From: Isoetes taiwanensis
Taxonomy: Eukaryota; Streptophyta; Lycopodiopsida; Isoetales; Isoetaceae
Length of the DNA: 64,000 nucleotides
Assembly (NCBI GenBank): GCA_021234155.1
Contig: JAJEKV010000027.1
Coordinates: 6,820,623-6,884,622, forward strand
Reading direction: 5' to 3'
Position numbers and translations under genes: made by a program. Below, piece after piece: positions 57,140 through 64,000 of this stretch. Each line of letters starts with the position of its first letter. Positions within the stretch are counted from its first letter, which is position 1. The notes beneath the pieces were generated by a model, which did no database searches, had not been told where the DNA came from, and saw only the letters and a program-made list of their open reading frames with translations.

Positions 57140-57862
57140 GGGAAAAACTACAAAATACCCTTATGTTTCGACGAATTTCACGACGTACCCTTGAGTTTTC
57201 ATAAATTTTTGTAATGCCCTTGGTCAACGTATTTGGCTCTGTAGAATTTTGTATATCATCAAATGCCCTTGTATTTTACGTATTTCACATAAAGCCCTTC
57301 TGAGTGAATGTATTTCTTAAGCAAGAATTTGACATCGGCAGTTTTCATTTTTGAATAAAAAACAGAGCAAAGATTTAGACGTTCTAACCTGATGGAATCC
57401 CAATGGAAAACCTAATTCGACCTCATGTGCTGGAAAACCTGCTTGATTCCGCTCTTCACTACCATATAGATATGAATATCTCTGAATACATTCATCTTGC
57501 ATCTTTTCAATGGCATTTGCCAAAGCAAAACTGAATGCGAATCCACCTCCTCCAAAAGCAGTATAGTAAGATTGTCTAATATTTTGATCATGGCTCTCGG
57601 ATTTAATGGTCATATTTGAAAAAAACCCTAATCAGATTATCAGGATAAAAACTGTATCATCTCTCATCTTAAGGATATTTGGTGAATTGTGTAGAATCTT
57701 AAGGGCATTTGAGTAATTAAGGTACATCTTAAGGGCATTTGAACAATTTCCAATAATACAAAATACTAAATACGTTGACCAAGGGCATTACAAAAATTTA
57801 TGAAAACTCAGGGGTATGTCATGAAATTTGTCAAAACATAAGGGTGTCTTGTAGTTTTTCCC
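57140..57862. mobile_element. Pack-MULE, 723 bp, with 9-bp target-site duplication
   Basis: Perfect direct repeats aaaaaagaa flank it (57131-57139 and 57863-57871). Terminal inverted repeats of about 95 bp begin gggaaaaactac and share ttttcataaatttttgtaat and gcccttggtcaacgtattt; about 92% match by eye. Subterminal cttaagggcattt repeats lie inside the right end. Long TIRs plus a 9-bp duplication are the hallmarks of Mutator-like elements. It has no transposase and carries a host-gene exon (57317-57613). Confidence 0.92.
57317..57613 (-). pseudogene. Captured DUF604 (Fringe-like glycosyltransferase) exon
   Basis: Minus strand: SESHDQNIRQSYYTAFGGGG, FAFSFALANAIEKMQDECIQ, RYSYLYGSEERNQA and VELGFPLGFHQ. 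This matches the AYGGGGFAxSxPLA, MQDxCIxRYPxLYGSDDR and ELGVPLxxEPGFHQ motifs of plant DUF604 proteins. The exon ends CATCAG and is followed by GTTAGA, a usable donor, so the source was genomic DNA. A small insertion alters QACxxELG to QAGFPAHEVELG. Confidence 0.82.
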
Positions 57863-58230
57863 AAAAAAGAACATGCAAACCTGTGACAACACAGAAACGG
57901 AGGATGAGCACCATGTGATGATTGAGTGTCTAACATATGAGATGTTATGAACTAAATATGACATAAAAGCGGGCAGCCTAACACAAGTATTTGACCTAGA
58001 TGCAAACAAAGTTGGTACTTTCATCATGGAAGTATTATAAAATAAAGAAGTGTACATAAATCAATTACGAAATATGTTTTGTGATAATGAGAGTGAGGAT
58101 GACTGGGAAGAGAAATTGAGGAATCCCTAGAGGTAAATTCCTCAGAAGAGCTGTTGTAACTATCTTGTATCATCTAATAAACCTAATAGGTCTTCCCAGA
58201 CATAACATTTCATTTCATTTCTCATGGCCC

Positions 58231-58512
<282 letters not shown>

Positions 58513-58539
58513 GTGGAGGCGAGGACGAGTTGTTATAAA

Positions 58540-58699
58540 TGAATAGGAAGAGGAGACCATCAGAATCGCTGTATGGAACATCAATATGCTCACGGATACC
58601 AAGGTATATAGCATGTCAAATGTTCTTCAGCAATTAGATTTGATTTGCTTTGTAGAAACTTGGGAACATGAACAGTACGAAACACCCGATATAGCTGGT
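58540..58699 (+). pseudogene. LINE 3, start of the endonuclease domain
   Basis: IRIAVWNINMLTDTKVYSMS, NVLQQLDLICFVETWEHEQY and ETPDIAG align with MCWNINSISQYK...VLFFLETCENEEK...LPDIHG of LINE 2. The frame is cut at 58699 by the Copia LTR; the rest should lie beyond the right end of the window. Confidence 0.8.
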
Positions 58700-59490
58700 G
58701 TTACAATCACACAAGCTGTCCTTCAAGAGTTAATCCTAGCAAAGATGTCACTACCTCATCTTTAGACTTCAAATTTCATTAAATGAAGTAGAGTCAACAT
58801 TTGGTTATGATGTAGCAAGGCAAATACAATTCATTAAGGTAAGATCATGCAAGCTAGAAACTTCTCCTCACTAGCAAGAAAGCCACAATTTGGTCTCTAA
58901 TTTCTTGCTTTACAATTTAGCTTATGCATTCAATCTTCACCTAGACAATATGCCATTAAATTCATGATAAAACCATAGAAAATCATTTAGACGGCACTGT
59001 AGCAATGGTCTTCACTGTAGCTTAAATATTCGGGCCCCTTTGATATCTTTAACTGCAGCGAACACTTCCGGAACACTTCCGGATTACCCCTTTGCCTTGC
59101 TATCTCTTCGTCAAGCTATGCCCATTGTCCTTTTAAGAGCTCAATCCGGCGGTTACGGCCACGAGATCAACTTTCTAACTCTGTTATTTTCAGCTTCAGG
59201 AATTATCCCACATGCATCGTTCATGAATATCAACTTTTCCATTTCTGAACCATTAAACCATTAACTCAGCACTTAATATTTCAATGGTTATGGTTCATAT
59301 TTCTTAATGCCATTTAACCTAGGCTTATCCCTGTTATGGAACCATTAGCTATAACAACTTCGCCTGCACTTAGATCTCAAACCTTAACTCTGCTCAATCT
59401 ATATTCCATGCACGCTCCTGACCTGCTTAAGAAACAATCTAGTTAGATATGTGATTTTGCTCAAACATGACATGACTGTTTATTTCAACA
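58700..59490 (-). repeat. Copia LTR (3' LTR of the element)
   Basis: Begins tgttacaatcacacaagctg and ends tatttcaaca, giving TGTT...AACA ends. Right-hand neighbour cttccccttcat (59491-59502) is the complement of a polypurine tract. Confidence 0.92.
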
Positions 59491-59502
59491 CTTCCCCTTC
59501 AT
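59491..59502 (-). other. Polypurine tract
   Basis: On the minus strand atgaaggggaag directly precedes the LTR start TGTTGAAATA; this primes plus-strand DNA synthesis. Confidence 0.75.
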
Positions 59503-59646
59503 GGCATGTTTGCAACTGTATCTTCTGTTTCAGTATGCAAAATTTGTTTCCTAATCTCAACAAATCTTTTCTCTGGTAGAACTTTGGTGAGAATATCTGC
59601 TATTTGTTTACTGGTGTTAATGTAGCTCATCTTAATCACACCTTTA

Positions 59647-61920
59647 CTAACAAAGATCCCTAATAAAATGCATCTCCAGCTCTATATGCTTTGACCTTTC
59701 ATGCATTACAGGGTTTTTTGCCATAGCTATACAACTGGTGCTGTCACATAGCATTTCAGTAGAGTTTGGCTGATCAATGCCAAGTTCTAATATCAGTCTT
59801 CTTTCCCAAATTAATTCCTTGGCACATAATGTAGCTGAAGCATACTCAGCTTCTGCCGTAGACAATGCTATAGATGTTTGCTTTTTGCATTTCCATGCAA
59901 TAGGACCTCCTCCTAGCATCATAAGATAACCAGAAGTGGACTTCCTTACATCTAAGTCTCCTGCCCAGTCTGCATCACAATAGGCAGTTAGTGTCAAATC
60001 CTGTGAAGTATAAGCTACTCCCATATCTATGGTACCTTTCAAATACCTTAATACTCTCTTTGCAGCTGTCCAATGGCCTTTCCCTGGATTACCATTATAT
60101 CTACTAAGCATGTTCACACTATGAGCCACATCTGGTCTTGTACAGTTGGCAACATATGCCAAACAGCCAGTCAATGATCTATATGGAATTTTCTCCATTA
60201 CTTTTCTTTCTTCATCATTTTTTGGACACATATCAAGAGACAACTTACACCCTGGCATAGATGGAGTTTTACTGATATTGCATTCTTTCATCTTGAACTT
60301 TTCAAGCATACCTCTTATTTGTTCTTTCTGAGTCAGCAAAATAACACCTTTGTCCCTGTTCCTTGACATTTCAATTCCCAAAAATTTTGTAAGCTCACCA
60401 AGATCTGACATTTCAAACCTGTTTTTTAATAATCTTTTACAGATCAGCAAACATTCAGTTCCCTTTGCCACCATAATGTTATCATCAACATATAATGCAA
60501 TTATGCACCAGCCATCTTTGCATTCAAATTTGTACAAATTTCCACCATTTAATAATTTAATAAACCCTTGCTCTGTCAAGAAAGCATCCATGCATTTGTA
60601 CCATTCCCTAGGCGATTGCCTCAAGCCATAAACTGCTCTTTTTAATTTCCACACCTTATCTTCCCCTTGCTCAAATCCTGGTGCCTGCTTCATGAAAATC
60701 TCTTCATCTAGCTTTGCATTGAGGAAAGCAGTCTTAACATCCATGTGGTGTATCTCCAAGTTACATGCATTTGCCAGAGCAAGCAACATCCTGACACTAT
60801 TCAATTTAACCAGAGGAGAGAATGTTTCATCAAAATCTTGTCCACTTTTTTGTGAAAAGCCCTGAGCTACTAGTCTTGCCTTGTACCTGGGTGACTTTCC
60901 ATCTGCTCCAGTTTTTATTCTGAATATCCATTTATTACCAACAATGTTCTTACCCTCTGGTTTCTCAACAACCTCAAAAGTGTCAGTTCTTATAAAGGAG
61001 TCCATTTCTTCTTTCATTGCATCTAGCCATAGTTTTTTTTCTTCAGAAACTAAGACTTCCTCAAGAGTGCTTGGTACTTCAGGACTTAAATGCATTAAAA
61101 TTTCAAATATATCATTTACCTCATGTCGTTCTTCCCGAAATCTTTTGCTCTTCCCAGCATCATCTCGACCATGAGTTGCAGTGTCAATTCTTAATTCTGT
61201 TTTCAGTCTTTCTGCTTCAGTCAGTCTTCTCTTCCTTAAGGGCGCTTGCTGAGTTGCAACCTCCCTTTGTTCTTCACCTGCAGGTCTTTCTTCAACAGCC
61301 CCTGAGGTTTCCTCAAATCCTTCTTGCAGGTCTGCATTCATATCAGCTCCAGCTTCTTCATCATCTGTATCTGTATACACTTCAACATCTTTGTCAGCAA
61401 TTTCAGATTTCATATTGTACTCCTTCAATGAAGTATCATCAGTTTGTGTTGCATTGGAGCTAGCCAATGGTTTATAGACCTGATTTTCATCAAAGTTAAC
61501 ATCCCTACTTATTATAACTCTTCTTGCTTTAGGATCATACAACCTATAAGCTTTAGAATGATCATCATATCCCACAAGATATGTAATCAATGCCCTGTCA
61601 TCCAGCTTTCTTCTTTTTTCTTTTGGAATATGTACAAATGCCAAGCAACCATAGATTTTCAAATCATCATAGCTCGGCTTGCTTCTAGACCATAGCATAT
61701 TAGGAATCCCTCCTTGTATACTGAGAGATGGTAATCTATTCTGTACATTCACAACAGTATGAACTGCTTCTTCCCACAAAAAGTTTGGTAGCCCTGTTAA
61801 TTTTAACATGCTTCTAACTGCATTTAAAATTGTTCTATTCTTCCTCTCGGCTACACCATTCTGCTGAGGAGAATATCTACAAGTAAGCTGTCTTTTGATG
61901 CCTTTGTTCTTGCAAAACAC
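59647..61920 (-). CDS. Copia pol: integrase C-terminus, RT and RNase H
   Basis: Open for 757 codons. RQLTCRYSPQQNGVAERKNR (end of integrase core with the catalytic Glu), GCLAFVHIPKEKRRKLD, VGYDDHSKAYRLYDP, then RVT_2: WIFRIKTGADGKSPRYKARL, VAQGFSQKSGQDFDETFSPL, HMDVKTAFLNAKLDEEIFMK, YGLRQSPREWYK and ALYVDDNIMVAKG (YVDD near 60480). RNase H: AYCDADWAGDLDVRKSTSGY and ALSTAEAEYASA. This part is intact, but it is separated from integrase by a frame break near 61950, so a full polyprotein cannot be made. Confidence 0.92.
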   Translation of the reverse strand: MFCKNKGIKRQLTCRYSPQQNGVAERKNRTILNAVRSMLKLTGLPNFLWEEAVHTVVNVQNRLPSLSIQGGIPNMLWSRSKPSYDDLKIYGCLAFVHIPKEKRRKLDDRALITYLVGYDDHSKAYRLYDPKARRVIISRDVNFDENQVYKPLASSNATQTDDTSLKEYNMKSEIADKDVEVYTDTDDEEAGADMNADLQEGFEETSGAVEERPAGEEQREVATQQAPLRKRRLTEAERLKTELRIDTATHGRDDAGKSKRFREERHEVNDIFEILMHLSPEVPSTLEEVLVSEEKKLWLDAMKEEMDSFIRTDTFEVVEKPEGKNIVGNKWIFRIKTGADGKSPRYKARLVAQGFSQKSGQDFDETFSPLVKLNSVRMLLALANACNLEIHHMDVKTAFLNAKLDEEIFMKQAPGFEQGEDKVWKLKRAVYGLRQSPREWYKCMDAFLTEQGFIKLLNGGNLYKFECKDGWCIIALYVDDNIMVAKGTECLLICKRLLKNRFEMSDLGELTKFLGIEMSRNRDKGVILLTQKEQIRGMLEKFKMKECNISKTPSMPGCKLSLDMCPKNDEERKVMEKIPYRSLTGCLAYVANCTRPDVAHSVNMLSRYNGNPGKGHWTAAKRVLRYLKGTIDMGVAYTSQDLTLTAYCDADWAGDLDVRKSTSGYLMMLGGGPIAWKCKKQTSIALSTAEAEYASATLCAKELIWERRLILELGIDQPNSTEMLCDSTSCIAMAKNPVMHERSKHIELEMHFIRDLC

Positions 61921-61970
61921 CTTAAATTCTCCCCGACATGAATTCCCCTCCTCGGTCGGATCTTATGCAT

Positions 61971-62372
61971 TTAATTTTTCTTCCCCCTCTCGGTTTCTAC
62001 CTCATTTGTGAACTGCCTAAATTTGTCAAATGCTGCATCCTTTGTTTTTAGACAATATACTTTAGTTCTCCTACTAAAGTCATCTATTAATGTCATAAAA
62101 TATCTTTTTCCACTTAGGCTAGTAACATTGAGAGGTCCACACAAATCTGTGTGTATCAGATCCAGGATTCCTTTTGACCTCTTCTTTGTTTTTTTAAAAG
62201 GCAATCTACTATGTTTTCCAAGCATACACCCTGCACATACTTGTTGTGATGTTTGATCAGAACTTGCTTTGATATATCCCTTTTTGTTTAGCAACTCTAT
62301 TGTATTTGAGTTTACATGACATAACCTCTCATGCCAAGTTTTAATGGATGGACTAGTCGACAAAATTAACAC
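61971..62372 (-). pseudogene. Copia integrase N-terminal part
   Basis: WHERLCHVNSNTIELLNKKG, CAGCMLGKHSRLPF (HHCC zinc site), LDLIHTDLCGPLN (first Asp) and YFMTLIDDFSRRTKVYCLKT (second Asp region), ending in ETERGKKN and a stop. The frame should continue into the 757-codon pol; an indel near 61950-61970 breaks it. Confidence 0.88.
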
Positions 62373-62900
62373 AAGAGAAATGATGTCTGCTCAATCCATA
62401 TAAATTGCCAACTCGTTTCCCAATAAACATTTTCTTATTTCCCAAGAAAATATTACAATAAAGTCTTTCAAAAACAACTTTATACCCTAGATCTACAAGT
62501 TGACAAACTGAAATAAGATTTCTGATCAATCCAGGTATGCACAACACATTTCTTAATTTCACAGCTTTTCCCTCCAAGTCAAATATTTCTAAAACACCAA
62601 CATTCTTGATTTCCTTTAAATCTCCATTTCCAAACTGTACATGTCCTTTTTCTCTTCTTTGACAATTCTTTAAGATGCTTGAACTCCCCTCATTCTTGAT
62701 CTCTCGACTCCTGAATCTAAGATAAGCAAGTCAGTATTCATTCTTTCCCCTATCTTAGAATTAGACATATTTACCTCAATGTCCTCATCTTGCTCATCTT
62801 CTTCTTGACTTGCCTCCTTTGCAATATTTAGACTTGGTTTGGATTTGTACCCTCCATGTTTTTTCCTTCAAACTTTTTCCTTTTCCCCTTTTGGGCTTGA
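62353..62900 (-). pseudogene. Copia protease region, decayed
   Basis: NTDLLILDSG (about 62706-62745) is the protease active-site block; the residue after DSG is V where A/S/T is usual, and the expected H-x-T run is not found. KLRNVLCIPGLIRNLISVCQ and YGLSRHHFSC (62353-62577) are the downstream conserved part. Several stops and shifts between. Confidence 0.75.
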
Positions 62901-63008
62901 ACAATTTATTGCTATATGGCCCTTTCCCTCACAATTGTAGCAGATTATTTCTTTACCCAGCTTGGGACAGTTTATTTTTAGATGCCCATAACTATTACAA
63001 TTATAGCA
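62901..63008 (-). pseudogene. Copia gag zinc knuckles
   Basis: Two CCHC motifs: CYNCNSYGHLKINC (62967-63008) and CYNCEGKGHIAINC (62901-62942), which bind element RNA. They are out of frame with the gag ORF, which ends at 63074. Confidence 0.88.
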
Positions 63009-63073
63009 TGGACCAATTTGCTTTTTATCCAAATTTTTCTTCCCTTTCTTACGCTTTTACAAACATAACCTCT

Positions 63074-63610
63074 CTAATCCTCATCATCATCACCTTTTGT
63101 TTGTTCAAATTCTGTTCTTATCATTCTAATAGCATGTTCCTTTGTTCTTGCCACATTCCTTAATAAAGTAGCCAACTGGGTATTATGAGAGACAGTTCTA
63201 GAGATGGCTAGCAGCTGGTAGTCTTCAGACAGAACTACTCTAGCACCCTCTAAATCTGCTATTATTGACTCAAATTTTTCCAAAAACTCAGCAATGTTAT
63301 CTTTCTCATATAATTTGAGCCTCCTTAATTGTTTCTCTAACACATCTATTTGTGATGATGATTTTTGCTCATAATTATCTAGCATGAACTTCCACATATC
63401 AGCAGGAGACTTACCTCTAAGTTTCAGCTTGATCACCGTTCCTACTTTGTTACATATTATGGACTGAGCCTCCATAATCCTTGCCTTCTCATCCATGCTA
63501 ATCACTGCTGTACCTCTACCTGGCGTGGGATGGGGAGTAATAGCGATTACCCGATTCAGCACACCTTGACTTCCTCCTCCTTCAAGCCCAGCTTGAAGGC
63601 GTCTTTGCAC
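63074..63610 (-). pseudogene. Copia gag (capsid part)
   Basis: AQSIICNKVGTVIKLKLRGK, SPADMWKFMLDNYEQKSSSQ, LRRLKLYEKDNIAEFLEKFE and TRTEFEQ-like MIRTEFEQTKGDDDED match UBN2/retrotran_gag-type Copia capsids. A TAG at 63074 separates it from the zinc knuckles. Upstream start is not certain. Confidence 0.85.
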
Positions 63611-63806
63611 TTGAACTTTCTTTGCACTAGTTCACAGTCTTTGTACTAACAACATTGGGGTCAATCAATACCATAATTTTTCATACTCAAGTACCTCTCT
63701 CACACTTTGTTTCCAAACTTGAAAACCTGTTTCACCTTTAAATACCTCTATGGAGTTCAAGAGATTGGCTCCAAACCTTGTAGACATCCTGCTCTTGGAT
63801 TAGATA

Positions 63807-63818
63807 GCTCTGATACCA
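63807..63818 (-). other. Primer-binding site, tRNA-iMet
   Basis: Minus strand reads tggtatcagagc two bases inside the LTR end, a perfect match to the usual initiator-Met tRNA primer site of plant Copia elements. Confidence 0.9.
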
Positions 63819-63820
63819 AA

Positions 63821-64000
63821 TGTTACAATCACACAAGCTGTCCTTCAAGAGTTAATCCTAGCAAAGATGTCACTACCTCATCTTTAGACTTCAAATTTCA
63901 TTAAATGAAGTAGAGTCAACATTTGGTTATGATGTAGCAAGGCAAATACAATTCATTAAGGTAAGATCATGCAAGCTAGAAACTTCTCCTCACTAGCAAG
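63821..64000 (-). repeat. Copia 5' LTR, partial
   Basis: Identical over all 180 visible bases to 58700-58879. By the left copy it should be 791 bp and end about 611 bp beyond the window. Confidence 0.95.

Larger units (their letters stand above)
56491..58130 (+). pseudogene. LINE 2 C-terminal region, split by the Pack-MULE
   Basis: Decayed frames: LEQTVVLYGYEAWGR, KKFLRQELGIKMQIPFPMLL, IVDKLWLNPQTKINLYKLHM and ISRIRLSLNRLGVEIG. After the insertion: MQTCDNTETEDEHHVMIECL, KVGTFIMEVL and INQLRNMFC. The last part aligns with the LINE 1 zinc-binding end (IEDEAHALLFC, KLGTYLKVVF), so the Pack-MULE sits inside former coding sequence. Confidence 0.75.
52530..58230 (+). mobile_element. LINE 2, nearly full length, with nested insertions
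   Basis: Order: GC-rich 5' region (52530-52845), (CT)n, ORF1, APE-type endonuclease, RT with YADD, C-terminal zinc region, 3' end with atttc repeats at about 58206-58230. Interrupted by an 84-bp SINE-like insert (54520-54603), an unclassified insert of about 0.4 kb (about 54970-55380) and a Pack-MULE (57140-57862). The left border is approximate. Protein is related to LINE 1 at 9.8-27.3 kb and LINE 3 at 58.5 kb. Confidence 0.8.
58700..64000 (-). mobile_element. Young Copia LTR retrotransposon (runs past the window end)
   Basis: Left LTR 58700-59490, gag-pol on the minus strand, PBS at 63807-63818, right LTR from 63821 to beyond 64000. Order LTR-PBS-gag-PR-INT-RT-RNaseH-PPT-LTR is that of Ty1/Copia. 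It is inserted in LINE 3; the expected target-site duplication is gctgg (58695-58699), its partner being off-window. All 180 visible positions of the right LTR match the left LTR, so insertion is recent, yet gag, PR and INT carry frame breaks. Confidence 0.95.

Noticed and set aside
60146-61695. Plus-strand open frames opposite Copia pol
   Set aside because: Shadows of the 757-codon pol frame.

Overview
The window looks like nuclear DNA of a land plant with a large, transposon-rich genome. Host-type genes and gene fragments belong to plant families: a GCK/STE20 kinase of the BLUS1/FRAY type, a DUF1685 protein, a PLASTID MOVEMENT IMPAIRED1 (PMI1)-like fragment, a DUF604 Fringe-like glycosyltransferase exon and a CGI-58/ABHD5-like hydrolase exon. 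Spliceosomal introns survive in several pieces. The mix of APE-type LINEs, DDE_1 and Harbinger transposases and a decayed ParB/DNA-methylase-like family makes me favour a seed-free plant such as a fern, but that is an inference and not proven.

Only two genes look intact: the intronless kinase (526-1635, minus) and the DUF1685 gene (7681-8505, plus). The DUF1685 gene has a TATA box and a G-box in a duplicated upstream region. The space between them holds a 710-bp tandem duplication.

From 9.6 to 27.4 kb lies one LINE split in its reverse-transcriptase FADD motif by a 14.58-kb insertion (10784-25363). The insertion is flanked by a 9-bp direct repeat, carries 30-bp inverted repeats near both ends and holds fragments of at least two host genes with splice signals. 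This resembles a very large gene-capturing (Pack-MULE-like) element. From 27.4 to 40 kb there are LTR and Gypsy gag remnants, two decayed copies of a ParB-like/DNA-methylase-like gene family, a GC-rich zone with a repeated quasi-palindrome, and a fragment of another transposon protein family.

From 41 to 52.5 kb there are two DDE_1 (pogo/CENP-B-like) transposase pseudogenes, a truncated PMI1-like gene interrupted by foldback/TIR DNA, a Harbinger transposase tail plus its Myb/SANT partner, and a Copia RT fragment. From 52.5 to 58.2 kb there is a nearly full-length LINE (ORF1, endonuclease, RT, C-terminus). It is hit by an 84-bp SINE-like insertion and by a 723-bp Pack-MULE carrying a DUF604 exon; both have target-site duplications. 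From 58.4 kb to the end, a third LINE 5' fragment is interrupted by a very young Copia element. Its two LTRs are identical over the 180 bp visible, yet its coding region is broken.

Together the window reads as nested layers of mobile DNA around two small host genes. Many transposon breakpoints coincide with CT, TA or CCCTCT microsatellites, and short one-step tandem duplications occur throughout.
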